From positions 1 through 23,592 of the forward strand of contig CAMHRJ010000003.1 in NCBI GenBank assembly GCA_946187475.1: a stretch of 23,592 bases of DNA, written 5' to 3'. Shown piece by piece: positions 14,359 through 21,741 of this stretch. Below the pieces are notes generated by a model, which was not told the origin of the DNA, searched no databases, and was given only the letters and a program-made list of their open reading frames with translations. The DNA is from an uncultured Clostridia bacterium (GTDB taxonomy: Bacteria > Bacillota > Clostridia > Oscillospirales > Oscillospiraceae). Every line of letters begins with the position of its first letter. Within the stretch, counting starts at the first letter, position 1. Made by a program: the position numbers and the translations under genes.

Positions 14359-14979
14359 ATGCACATCAAATGCATCCCCGTCGGTCATCTGATGACCAAC
14401 TGCTATATCGTCGCCGACGAAGCCACCCTGGGCTGCGCCGTGATCGACCCCGGCGACGAGAGCAACACCATCCTCAACTATCTGGAGGACAACCACCTGG
14501 TCTGCAAGGCGATTCTGCTGACCCACGGCCACTATGACCATGTGGGCGCGGTGGAGGCCATCCACGACGAGACCGGCGCCCCGGTGTATATGCACGAATC
14601 TGACGCCGGCAACGCCGTAGGCTCCGACTTCTTCGCCTTCCAGCCGCCTGAGGGCAGCATCATGCTCCACGAGGGCGATCAGGTGCATGTGGACGGCCTG
14701 ACCTTCCGGGTCATGGAGACCCCGGGCCACACCCCCGGCGGTCTGACCTTCGTCATCGAAAACGCCCTCTTCACCGGCGATACGCTGTTTCGCGGCTCCT
14801 GCGGCCGCACGGACTTCCCCGGCGGTGACATGGAAACGGAGCTGCGCAGTCTGGCTCGGCTTGCAAAGCTGGAAGGGGACTATGAGGTCTACCCCGGCCA
14901 CATGGAGTTTTCCACCCTGGAGTTTGAGCGCCGCTACAACCCCTATCTGACCGCTCTGCAGCGCCGGGGCATGCTGTAA
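14359..14979 (+). CDS. MBL-fold metallo-hydrolase (glyoxalase II-like)
   Basis: A 206-residue metallo-beta-lactamase-fold hydrolase. The metal-binding motif THGHYDHVG (H56, H58, D60, H61) is intact, followed by METPGHTPGG with the next histidine, FTGDTLFRGSCGRTDFPGGD with the bridging aspartate, and a final histidine in VYPGHMEFST. This arrangement fits the small glyoxalase II-like hydrolases, which often cleave thioesters, but the true substrate is unknown; it lacks the long C-terminal substrate domain of classical GloB. GGAGG precedes the ATG, and the gene starts 19 bases after dtd, so it closes the recJ-relA-dtd unit before a strong terminator. Confidence 0.92.
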   Translation: MHIKCIPVGHLMTNCYIVADEATLGCAVIDPGDESNTILNYLEDNHLVCKAILLTHGHYDHVGAVEAIHDETGAPVYMHESDAGNAVGSDFFAFQPPEGSIMLHEGDQVHVDGLTFRVMETPGHTPGGLTFVIENALFTGDTLFRGSCGRTDFPGGDMETELRSLARLAKLEGDYEVYPGHMEFSTLEFERRYNPYLTALQRRGML

Positions 14980-15072
14980 ATTCCCAGCATTTGGCCCCTT
15001 GCGAAAACCCGCCGTTCGTGGTTCAATGAACCCAGAGACGGGAAGACCCGCAAATTTCAGACAGAAACGATT

Positions 15073-15105
15073 CTCCGCCCGGAGCATTCCGGGCGGAGCT
15101 TTTTT
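15073..15105 (+). terminator. Intrinsic terminator of the recJ-relA-dtd-MBL unit
   Basis: CTCCGCCCGGA-GCAT-TCCGGGCGGAG is a perfect 11-base-pair GC-rich stem followed by CTTTTTT. It ends the housekeeping unit and lies just downstream of the convergent small regulator gene. Confidence 0.93.
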
Positions 15106-15111
15106 GTTGCC

Positions 15112-15330
15112 TCATCGATTGAGTATTGGATTGTTGGTAAGACCCAAAATGTAGTCTGTGGAAACATGGTAGTATTGCGCGAGTGTAATCAAGTGGCAGA
15201 TCGGCAGCGCGTTTGCCCCTCTTTCATATCGCGCATACATTGTTTGCGAAGTTCCAAGAATCTCTGCGATTTCTGATTGTGTCTTGTCATGATCCTCCCG
15301 CAGGTCTCGAATCCTTTTTTGGTAGTTCAC
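15112..15330 (-). CDS. Small XRE-family transcriptional regulator
   Basis: A 72-residue protein that is almost entirely one Cro/cI helix-turn-helix: QKRIRDLREDHDKTQSEIAEIL, then GTSQTMYARYERGANALPI as the recognition region, and LITLAQYYHVSTDYILGLT as the closing helix. The GTG at 15330 has AGGGGG seven bases upstream; the GTG at 15339 lies too close to that site. It is less GC-rich than the flanking genes. It is transcribed away from the LRR/FN3 surface-protein gene, across an A/T-rich spacer with two operator-like dyads, so it probably represses itself and perhaps the divergent gene. Similar short regulators are common in Clostridia and their targets are mostly unknown. Confidence 0.85.
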   Translation of the reverse strand: MNYQKRIRDLREDHDKTQSEIAEILGTSQTMYARYERGANALPICHLITLAQYYHVSTDYILGLTNNPILNR

Positions 15331-15360
15331 GCTGCACACCCCCTGTACAGCATTCTATCC

Positions 15361-15406
15361 AGTAAACATCTTTACTATTGACTTTAGTAAATAACTTTAC
15401 TATAAT
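15361..15406 (+). promoter_or_regulatory. Promoter with paired operator dyads in the divergent spacer
   Basis: TTGACT (15378-15383), 17 bases and TATAAT (15401-15406) make a near-perfect plus-strand promoter. The dyad TAGTAAA-TAAC-TTTACTA (15385-15402) fills its spacer, and a second dyad AGTAAA-CATC-TTTACT (15361-15376) lies exactly 25 bases upstream, centre to centre. This is a typical arrangement for binding of a repressor dimer pair. Confidence 0.75.
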
Positions 15407-15534
15407 AATATGTGATTATTTGATAATTGACATATTGCCGATAAAAGTGGAAATTGTAATAGACATTTTGCTCTGTCTGTTCACAGGTTTGATAATACGC
15501 TCTTTTTGATACGTTCGGAACAGGAGATTTCAGC

Positions 15535-15564
15535 TTGACAGAGAGATGCGTGTTTCCATATAAT
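15535..15564 (+). promoter_or_regulatory. Proximal promoter of the LRR/FN3 gene
   Basis: TTGACA (15535-15540), an 18-base spacer and TATAAT (15559-15564): both hexamers are consensus. It lies about 50 bases upstream of the start codon. Another weaker match, TTGCTC-17-GATAAT, lies at 15468-15496. Confidence 0.75.
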
Positions 15565-15612
15565 TAATAAAAGCAGATGAAAGACTTGTTCAGTTTAGAA
15601 AGGATGAGCGAG

Positions 15613-17508
15613 ATGAAAAAACTGCTGACATTGCTGCTTGCGCTATGCCTGGCGCTGACGCTGCTGCCCGGTGCGGCTTTCGCCGCCGGCAAGTCCGGTA
15701 CCACCGACGACGGTCTCAGCTGGAAGATCAGCAACGGCACCCTCACCATCAGCGGCAAGGGCGCCATGCAGGATTACAAGGGCTATTACGACATGAACAG
15801 CGTTTATGATAAGTCGCTGGCGCCCTGGGCGGAATACTCCGACGATTACACAGAGCTTGTCGTGAAGCCGGGCGTCACCTCCATCGGCAATTATGCCTTC
15901 AGCGTCCTGGGCCTGGAGCGCGTCACGCTTCCCGAAGGCATCACGGCCATCGGCGACAACTCCTTCTGCGGGCAGCATTTGACGGAAATCAATCTTCCTA
16001 ACAGTCTCAAGACCATCGGAAGCGACGCCTTTTCCGGCACTGCGCTGGAGGCCATCACCCTGCCTCGGGGAATCAAGACCATCGGTGCATCGGCATTCCG
16101 TTCGACGAATCTGAAAACCGTCACGATTCCGGGTACGATTTCGTCCCTGGGCCAATACGCCTTTGCCAACTTGTATTCCCTCAAAGAGCTCGTTCTGGAA
16201 CCGGGCATCCGCACCGTCAGAGCGCTCGTTTTTGGCGGCGATTATTTCCTGGAAAAGCTCACCATCCCGTCCACCGTCACCAAGGTGGAGACCGGCGCCT
16301 TTGCCAGCCCCCGCAATCTCAGGGATATTTATTATAACGGCACCAAGGCGGACTGGAAAGCCCTCGCTTCGACCTTTGACGAGGACACCGCGCAAGCACT
16401 GGGCAAGGCCACGGTCCACTATGTGGATTCGCGGCTGAACGTGCGCGTCGAGCTGAACGGCTCCAACCAGCCGGTGGTGACCTGGAACGCCGTCAGCGGC
16501 GCGGCGAAGTATCAGGTCTATCGCGCCGTGGGCGAAGACGGCGCCTACAGCCGCATTCTAACCACCACGAATCTGAAATGCACCAACATCCGCAATGTGG
16601 AGTCTGGCACGACCTATTTCTATAAGGTCCGCGCCCTGGACAGCAGCGGGAAAGCCGGCGCCTTCAGCGGCGTGGTCAGCGTCACCATGAGAACCGCCGC
16701 GCCCTTCGGCGTGCAGGCGCAGGTCAACACCTCCGGCCAGCCCGTGGTGACCTGGAAGGCCGTGACCGGCGCTGCGAAGTACCAGGTCTATCGTGCCGTG
16801 GGAGAAAACGGCGCCTACAGCCGCATCTACACCACTACGGGGCTGACTTGTACCAACGTCCGCAACGTGGAGCCCGGCACCACCTATTTCTATAAGGTCC
16901 GCGCTGTGGACGCCGGCGGGAAAACCGGCCCCTTCAGCCAGGCGGTCAGCGCCACGGCGAAAACCGCCGCGCCCACCGGTGTGCAGTTGAAGCTGGATTC
17001 CCTGGACCGTCCCGTGGTGACCTGGGACGCCGCGGACGGCGCTGTGAAGTACAAGGTCTACCGCTCCTTCGGCGAGAGCGACAACTACAGCCGCATCTAT
17101 ACCACCACGGGTTTGAAGTGTACCAACACCCTCGATGTGTACCCCGGTTCTTCCTACTCTTACAAGGTCTGCGCCATTGACGAGCAGGGCAATGTCAGCG
17201 ATTTCAGCCCGGTGGTGCAGGTGACGGTGCCCGACTCCGGCCCCCGGGCCTATGGGGAACTGGATGATCTCTGCCGACCCTATGTGCGATGGGATGCCGT
17301 GGAGGGCGCCGTGAAGTATCAGGTCTACCGCGCGGAGTATGACGGCTACAACATCAGAATTGGCGCATGGTCGCGGCTCACCGTTGTCGATGCTCTGGAA
17401 TACACAGACGTCGGTTCAAATCGAGACTATTTCTACAAGGTGCGCGCCGTGTATGCCGACGGCACCACCGGCTCCTTCGGCGGCTGCACGGCAGTACTGG
17501 TTCCCTGA
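15613..17508 (+). CDS. Secreted BspA-like leucine-rich repeat protein with four FN3-type repeats
   Basis: The 631-residue product starts with a signal peptide (MKKLLTLLLALCLALTLLPG, then AAFA) and should be exported. Residues about 35-270 hold LRR_5/BspA-type leucine-rich repeats, with the recurring pattern IGxxAFxxxxLexVtLPxgixxI (for example IGNYAF, IGDNSF, IGSDAF, IGASAF), which in other gut bacteria mediate adhesion. Four fibronectin type III-like repeats follow, starting near residues 273, 363, 453 and 544, each with the core PVVTW, YQVYRA, TYFYKVRA. No LPXTG, SLH or membrane anchor is seen at the C-terminus, so it is released or held by other means. The ATG at 15613 was chosen because it begins the signal peptide and follows AGGATGAG; ATG 15577 lacks a ribosome binding site. 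Cell-surface or matrix binding is inferred. Confidence 0.88.
   Translation: MKKLLTLLLALCLALTLLPGAAFAAGKSGTTDDGLSWKISNGTLTISGKGAMQDYKGYYDMNSVYDKSLAPWAEYSDDYTELVVKPGVTSIGNYAFSVLGLERVTLPEGITAIGDNSFCGQHLTEINLPNSLKTIGSDAFSGTALEAITLPRGIKTIGASAFRSTNLKTVTIPGTISSLGQYAFANLYSLKELVLEPGIRTVRALVFGGDYFLEKLTIPSTVTKVETGAFASPRNLRDIYYNGTKADWKALASTFDEDTAQALGKATVHYVDSRLNVRVELNGSNQPVVTWNAVSGAAKYQVYRAVGEDGAYSRILTTTNLKCTNIRNVESGTTYFYKVRALDSSGKAGAFSGVVSVTMRTAAPFGVQAQVNTSGQPVVTWKAVTGAAKYQVYRAVGENGAYSRIYTTTGLTCTNVRNVEPGTTYFYKVRAVDAGGKTGPFSQAVSATAKTAAPTGVQLKLDSLDRPVVTWDAADGAVKYKVYRSFGESDNYSRIYTTTGLKCTNTLDVYPGSSYSYKVCAIDEQGNVSDFSPVVQVTVPDSGPRAYGELDDLCRPYVRWDAVEGAVKYQVYRAEYDGYNIRIGAWSRLTVVDALEYTDVGSNRDYFYKVRAVYADGTTGSFGGCTAVLVP
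16429..17508 (+). repeat. 270-base tandem coding repeats (FN3 units)
   Basis: Four units of about 90 codons begin near 16429, 16699, 16969 and 17242. Units 1 and 2 are very similar at DNA level, including silent positions around CAGGTCTATCG and GGCGCCTACAGCCGCAT; unit 3 is more diverged and unit 4 most. The gradient suggests recent duplication or gene conversion at the front of the array. Confidence 0.85.
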
Positions 17509-17529
17509 GCCTTCGATTCATAATCAACC

Positions 17530-17559
17530 ATACCACCCGTTCCTTGGAACGGGTGGTAT
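17530..17559 (+). terminator. Hairpin terminator after the LRR/FN3 gene
   Basis: ATACCACCCGTTCC-TT-GGAACGGGTGGTAT is a perfect 14-base-pair stem 21 bases after the stop codon. The U-tract is weak (TTTCGCTT), so termination may be partial. Confidence 0.75.
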
Positions 17560-17586
17560 TTCGCTTGCGGCTTCCGGATTTTATCA

Positions 17587-17615
17587 TTGCCTTTTCTTCC
17601 TGATTCAGATATAAT
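17587..17615 (+). promoter_or_regulatory. Promoter for the GH2 glycosidase
   Basis: TTGCCT (17587-17592), a 17-base spacer and TATAAT (17610-17615), about 40 bases before the start codon. No catabolite-control or operator site was recognised beside it. Confidence 0.75.
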
Positions 17616-17657
17616 TGTAACAATACAGAATACGCACATTTTTCCGGAGGTGAACCC

Positions 17658-20141
17658 ATGCGCGAGAGAATCGATTTGAACCGAGGCTGGGAGTTTACGG
17701 AGACGTATTCCGACGCCTTTGCCGCCGGCTCCAAGTGCCCGGCGGAGGCAGTGGAGCTGCCCCACACCTGCAAGATCACGCCCTATCACTACTTTGACGA
17801 GGGCATTTACCAGATGGACTGCGGCTATCGGCGGGTGCTCCATGTGCCGGAGACCTGGGCCGAGCGGGAGGTCTTCCTCTGCATCGGCGCGGCGGGCCAC
17901 AGCGCCACGGTTTACTTCAACGGCGAGGTCGTCGGCGAACACCACTGCGGCTATACGGCCTTTCGCGTGGCCCTGCCCGTGACGCCGGGGGAGGACGCGG
18001 TGCTCTGCGTCCGGGTCAACAGCCGCGAGGATCAGGACATCCCGCCCTTCGGCTATGTGATCGACTATATGACCTTCGGCGGCCTCTATCGGGAGGTCTG
18101 GCTGGAGGTGACCGAGGACACCAGCATTGCGGACGTCTTTGCCATGCCGCGGATTCCCGCCACGGTGAAGCTTTTCAAATCCGAGCCCTCCCCGGAGCAG
18201 GTGCGCCATCTGCGCTTCACCGGCCAGGCGGAGAACATGGTGACCATCCGGGTCAAGCGCTGGCATGACTTCCTGTCCCTGCGCCAGTCGGTGTACCGCC
18301 ACGGGGAAGAGGACGGCGAGCCGCTGGTCACCCGGGAGACCGAGGTCAAAATGATCAAGGACAATGAGCAGCGGGCCTGCAGCCTGTGGGTACAGGACGC
18401 TCAGCTCTGGGATGTGCTGAACCCGGCGCTGTACACCCTGCGCACGGAGCTGCTGGAAAGCCCCAACGGCATCGGCGTCGGCACGGTTCTGGACCGGGTG
18501 GACGTCACCTTCGGCTTCCGCACGGCGGAATTCAAGGCCGACGGGTTCTATCTCAACGGCAGAAAGCTCAAGCTGGTGGGCCTGAACCGCCACCAGAGCT
18601 ATCCCTACATCGGCTATGCGGCGCCCAAGCGGCTCCAGCGCATGGACGCGGAGATCCTCAAGCACGAGCTGGGCGTCAACGCCGTCCGTACCAGCCACTA
18701 TCCCCAGTCCCAGCACTTCCTCGATCGCTGCGACGAGCTGGGCCTGCTGGTCTTCACGGAAATTCCCGGCTGGCAGCACATCGGCGGCGAGGCCTGGAAG
18801 GCCCAGGCGGTGCGGAACGTGGAGGACATGGTCCGCCAGTATCGCAGCCATCCCAGCATCATCCTCTGGGGCGTGCGCATCAACGAGAGCCAGGACGATG
18901 ACCCGTTCTATAAAGAGACCAACGCCGTGGCCCACCGGCTGGATTCCACCCGCCAGACCGGCGGCGTCCGCTGCAACAAAAAGAGCAGCCTTCTGGAGGA
19001 CGTCTATACCTACAACGATTTCGTCCACGACGGCACCAACGCCGGCTGCGAGCCCAAGCGTGCTGTCACCTCGGACATGAAAAAGGCCTATTTCGTCAGC
19101 GAGTACAACGGCCATATGTTCCCCACCAAGACCTTTGACAGCGAGGAACACCGCCTGGAGCACGCCCTGCGCCACGCCAAGGTGCTGGACAGCGTCGCCG
19201 CCGAGCGGGACATCGCCGGCAGCTTCGGCTGGTGCATGTTCGACTATAACACCCACCGGGATTTCGGCAGCGGCGACCGCATCTGCTACCATGGCGTGCT
19301 GGACATGTTCCGCAATCCCAAGCTGGCCGCGGCGGTCTACGCCGTGCAGCAGGACGAGACGCCGGTGCTGGAGGTCAGCTCCACCATGGACATCGGCGAG
19401 CATCCCGCCGGCAACCGGGGGAGGATCTTCCTCTTCACCAACGCCGACGAGGTGCGCATGTACCAGAACGGAAAGTTCATCCGCAGCTATACCCATAAGG
19501 ACAGCCCCTATAAGCACCTGCGCCGTGGCCCCATCGAGATCACGGACTACATCGGCGACCGCATCAAGGAGGGCGAGAATTTCGCTCCGCCCCAGGCCAA
19601 GTTCGTCAAGGACATGCTCAACCACTCTGCCCGCTTCGGCATGAACAGGCTCCCGCCGGACATCATGGCCAAGGCCGGCGTGCTCATGGCAAAGTATAAG
19701 ATGACCTTCGACGACGCCTACCAGCTCTACGGCAAGTATATCGGCAACTGGGGCGCCGCCGCCACGGTCTATCGCTTCGAGGCCGTGAAGGACGGCCGGG
19801 TGGTCAAGACCATCGAGCGCGGCCCGGTGCTCAGCCGGGTGCTCCGCGCCGAGGCCGGCACCGAGACATTGGTCGAGGGCGTCACCTACGACATGGCCAT
19901 GGTTCGCATCGCCATGACGGACCAGGCGGGGAACGTCCTGCCCTTTGAAAGCTGCGCCGTCACACTTCAGACCGATGGTCCCATCAAGATCGTCGGCCCC
20001 GCGGTGGTCACCATCCGGGGCGGCTACGGCGGCGCCTATGTGAAAACCACCGGCGAAGCAGGCCGGGCGACACTCACCCTCACCGCCGAGGGTGCAGAGC
20101 CCGTGGCGCTTACCTTCACGGTGGAAAAAGCGGAAAGGTAA
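17658..20141 (+). CDS. Glycoside hydrolase family 2 protein (beta-galactosidase-like)
   Basis: An 827-residue GH2-type retaining exo-glycosidase. The order is N-terminal sugar-binding jelly roll (residues 1-165, with LPHTCKIT and GYRRVLHVPETW), an immunoglobulin-like domain ending in TFGFRTAEF, a TIM barrel (about 295-590), and C-terminal beta domains with a DUF4982-like or similar fold. In the barrel, GLNRHQSYPYIG, RTSHYPQSQHFLDRCDELGL and FTEIPGW are typical GH2 segments. The proposed acid/base is E410 in WGVRINES and the nucleophile E482 in VSEYNGH. There is no signal peptide, so it should act in the cytoplasm on small imported glycosides. Beta-galactoside cleavage is likely but related sugars are possible. 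GGAGGTGA precedes the ATG. It has its own promoter and no adjacent sugar transporter. Confidence 0.88.
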   Translation: MRERIDLNRGWEFTETYSDAFAAGSKCPAEAVELPHTCKITPYHYFDEGIYQMDCGYRRVLHVPETWAEREVFLCIGAAGHSATVYFNGEVVGEHHCGYTAFRVALPVTPGEDAVLCVRVNSREDQDIPPFGYVIDYMTFGGLYREVWLEVTEDTSIADVFAMPRIPATVKLFKSEPSPEQVRHLRFTGQAENMVTIRVKRWHDFLSLRQSVYRHGEEDGEPLVTRETEVKMIKDNEQRACSLWVQDAQLWDVLNPALYTLRTELLESPNGIGVGTVLDRVDVTFGFRTAEFKADGFYLNGRKLKLVGLNRHQSYPYIGYAAPKRLQRMDAEILKHELGVNAVRTSHYPQSQHFLDRCDELGLLVFTEIPGWQHIGGEAWKAQAVRNVEDMVRQYRSHPSIILWGVRINESQDDDPFYKETNAVAHRLDSTRQTGGVRCNKKSSLLEDVYTYNDFVHDGTNAGCEPKRAVTSDMKKAYFVSEYNGHMFPTKTFDSEEHRLEHALRHAKVLDSVAAERDIAGSFGWCMFDYNTHRDFGSGDRICYHGVLDMFRNPKLAAAVYAVQQDETPVLEVSSTMDIGEHPAGNRGRIFLFTNADEVRMYQNGKFIRSYTHKDSPYKHLRRGPIEITDYIGDRIKEGENFAPPQAKFVKDMLNHSARFGMNRLPPDIMAKAGVLMAKYKMTFDDAYQLYGKYIGNWGAAATVYRFEAVKDGRVVKTIERGPVLSRVLRAEAGTETLVEGVTYDMAMVRIAMTDQAGNVLPFESCAVTLQTDGPIKIVGPAVVTIRGGYGGAYVKTTGEAGRATLTLTAEGAEPVALTFTVEKAER

Positions 20142-20176
20142 ATTGGGAGTTTAGCGGTGGCACCAAAATAGGATTT

Positions 20177-20247
20177 GTAGGGGAGGGGCTTGCCCCTCCC
20201 GCCAGACAAATGCCTGTGTTAACGGGAGGGGCAAGCCCCTCCCCTAC
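20177..20247. repeat. Nested palindrome, two 25-bp inverted arms
   Basis: The arm at 20177-20201 (GTAGGGGAGGGGCTTG onward) is exactly inverted at 20223-20247, with a 21-base A/T-richer loop. Each arm is itself a near-palindrome, GGGAGGGGC-TT-GCCCCTCCC, so the unit can fold as one long hairpin or as two. There is no T-run. It sits between the convergent GH2 and spoVAE genes, as repetitive extragenic palindromes often do. Confidence 0.9.
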
Positions 20248-20315
20248 GAGCACGAATGGTGGTGCGGCATAAATCGAACACCCCGATAAATTCCAATTTG
20301 AATCTTCCGCTTTCC

Positions 20316-20672
20316 CTACTTCTTCGCCTTGGCCCGGAAGAGCATGGCGGCCAGCAGGGCGAAGAACACCGCGGCGCAGACGCCCCCGGCGCCGGCGTGA
20401 AAGCCGCCGGTGAACACGCCCAGCCAGCCCTGCTCCGCCACCGCCTCCCGGACGCCTTTGGCCAGCAGGTGGCCGAAGCCCGTCAGGGGCACGCTGGCCC
20501 CCGCTCCGGCGAAGTCCGCCAGCGGTTGATAAAGGCCCAGGGCGCTTACAATCACGCCGCCGACCACATAGCCCGAGAGGATCCGGGCCGGAGTCAGATG
20601 GGTGCGGTCCAGAATCACCTGGCCGATGGCGCAGAGCAGACCGCCGATCAAAAATGCTTTCAAATACATCAT
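20316..20672 (-). CDS. spoVAE: Stage V sporulation protein AE (SpoVAE/SpoVAEb)
   Basis: A 118-residue integral membrane protein of the SpoVA channel, which moves calcium-dipicolinate into the forespore during sporulation and releases it in germination. It matches SpoVAE along its length: YLKAFLIGGLLCAIGQVILD, then LTPARILSGYVVGGV, the loop FAGAGASVPLTGFGHLLAKGV and the last helix GAGGVCAAVFFALLAAMLF; about three or four helices. The start ATGATG at 20672 overlaps the spoVAD stop by four bases, indicating translational coupling. The usual upstream partner spoVAC is not next to the pair. It is expected in the forespore inner membrane. Confidence 0.93.
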   Translation of the reverse strand: MMYLKAFLIGGLLCAIGQVILDRTHLTPARILSGYVVGGVIVSALGLYQPLADFAGAGASVPLTGFGHLLAKGVREAVAEQGWLGVFTGGFHAGAGGVCAAVFFALLAAMLFRAKAKK

Positions 20673-21688
20673 ACCGTTTCCGCCCTTTCGATGCTCACCG
20701 CGTGGCAGATGCCCGGGATGGACTGGCCCTGCATGGAGGCCGTGGGACTCATGAGGGCGCCGGTGGCGGCGAAGAGCAGTCGCCGGAGCTTTCCTTCCTG
20801 GAATTCCCGCATCAGATGGCCCGCCAGCACCACGGCGCTGCAGCCTGCGCCGGAGCCGCCGCCGTGGACGTCCTGCCGTTCCCGGTCATAGACCATGCGC
20901 CCGCAGTCGTCATAGCGTTCGTCCAGCTCGGCCCCATCCCGGCGGAAAAGCTCCCGGACCGCCGCGTGGCCGATGTGGCCCAGATCGCCGGTGATGATGC
21001 GGTCATAGTATTCCGGCGTCCGGCCGGTGTCCATGAAGTGCTGCCGCAGGGTGTTGTAGGCCGCCGGGGCCATGGCTGCGCCCATGTTGCTCATGTCTTT
21101 GATGCCCGCGTCCACGATAACGCCGGTGGTCACGGCGGTGATGCGCGGCCCCGGACCGGACTTGCCCAGCAGGAACGCCCCGGCACCCGTCACGGTCCAC
21201 TGGGCCGTGGGCGTGCGCACGCAGCCGTAGGACAGGGGAAAGCGGTACTGCCGCTCGGCGGTGCAGTAGTGGGAGCCGGTGAGGGCGGCGCAGGTCTCCG
21301 CATAGCCCCCGGCGATCAGCATGGCCCCCAGGGTCAGAGCCTCCGCCATGGTGGAGCAGGCACCGTAGAGCCCGAAATAGGGCGCGCCGGCGTCCCGCAG
21401 GGCGTAGGCCGCCCCGGCGCACTGGTTCTGCAGGTCGCCGGAGAGGAGATAGTCCACCGCGCCCGGGGTGGTGGCTGCCTTCTCGCAGGCCAGGTCCAGA
21501 CTCCGGCGGAGCATGGCGCTCTCCGCCTGCTCCCAGGTCTTCTGCCCGAACCAGGCGTCGGGCTCGATCTGGTCGAACCGATCGCCCAGGGGGCCGTCGC
21601 CCTCCTTTTTGCCGGCGATGGCGGCGGAGGAGCGGATCACGGGCGGAGCGTCAAAGCGCACCGTGTGCCCGATCTTTTTGCAGCTCAT
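20669..21688 (-). CDS. spoVAD: Stage V sporulation protein AD (SpoVAD)
   Basis: SpoVAD is the dipicolinic-acid-binding, thiolase-fold component of the SpoVA system. The 339 residues match family length. Visible segments are PPVIRSSAAIAGKKEGDGPLG, WEQAESAMLRRSLDLAC, LLSGDLQNQC, the thiolase-like YGACSTMAEAL with C111, LTGSHYCTAERQYRFPLSYG, a GDLGHIG motif (ITGDLGHIG) and the final LLFAATGALMSPTASMQGQSIPGI. The ATG at 21688 was chosen because AAGGTGA lies seven bases upstream. The frame stays open to 22375 through the antisense strand of the ABC gene, which is a shadow. It is co-translated with spoVAE. A sporulation-type promoter overlapping a terminator lies directly upstream. Confidence 0.94.
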   Translation of the reverse strand: MSCKKIGHTVRFDAPPVIRSSAAIAGKKEGDGPLGDRFDQIEPDAWFGQKTWEQAESAMLRRSLDLACEKAATTPGAVDYLLSGDLQNQCAGAAYALRDAGAPYFGLYGACSTMAEALTLGAMLIAGGYAETCAALTGSHYCTAERQYRFPLSYGCVRTPTAQWTVTGAGAFLLGKSGPGPRITAVTTGVIVDAGIKDMSNMGAAMAPAAYNTLRQHFMDTGRTPEYYDRIITGDLGHIGHAAVRELFRRDGAELDERYDDCGRMVYDRERQDVHGGGSGAGCSAVVLAGHLMREFQEGKLRRLLFAATGALMSPTASMQGQSIPGICHAVSIERAETV

Positions 21689-21730
21689 AAAAAAATCACC
21701 TTCCGCGTTAGCATGCGCAGAAGGTGGTTT
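21689..21730 (-). terminator. Terminator of the ABC transporter genes, overlapping the spoVAD ribosome binding site
   Basis: On the minus strand ACCACCTTC-TGCG then CGCGGAAGGTGA form a stem of about ten pairs followed by TTTTTTT, immediately before the spoVAD ATG. Its 3' arm contains the spoVAD ribosome binding site AAGGTGA (complement of 21696-21702). Confidence 0.8.
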
Positions 21731-21737
21731 TTTATGT
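21709..21737 (-). promoter_or_regulatory. Candidate forespore (sigma-G type) promoter for spoVAD
   Basis: On the minus strand ACATA (complement of 21733-21737), a 17-base spacer and CATGCTA (complement of 21709-21715). The -10 fits the sigma-G pattern CAT-n-n-TA and the -35 matches GHATR at four of five bases. SpoVA genes are known to be sigma-G controlled in Bacillus. The start would fall close to the ribosome binding site, giving a very short leader, so this is tentative. Confidence 0.4.
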
Positions 21738-21741
21738 GTTT

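Noticed and set aside
14980..15070. Possible small RNA or riboswitch with GGTTC/GAACC hairpin
   Set aside because: Only one weak stem, no promoter, and it lies directly before the operon terminator; too little support.
15407..15560. Small gene in the A/T-rich spacer before the LRR/FN3 gene
   Set aside because: No open frame with a ribosome binding site; the stretch shows only promoter-like A/T motifs.
17433..19625. Minus-strand 730-codon frame opposite the GH2 gene
   Set aside because: Shadow of the GH2 coding sequence and part of the LRR/FN3 gene; same low-information composition and no ribosome binding site.
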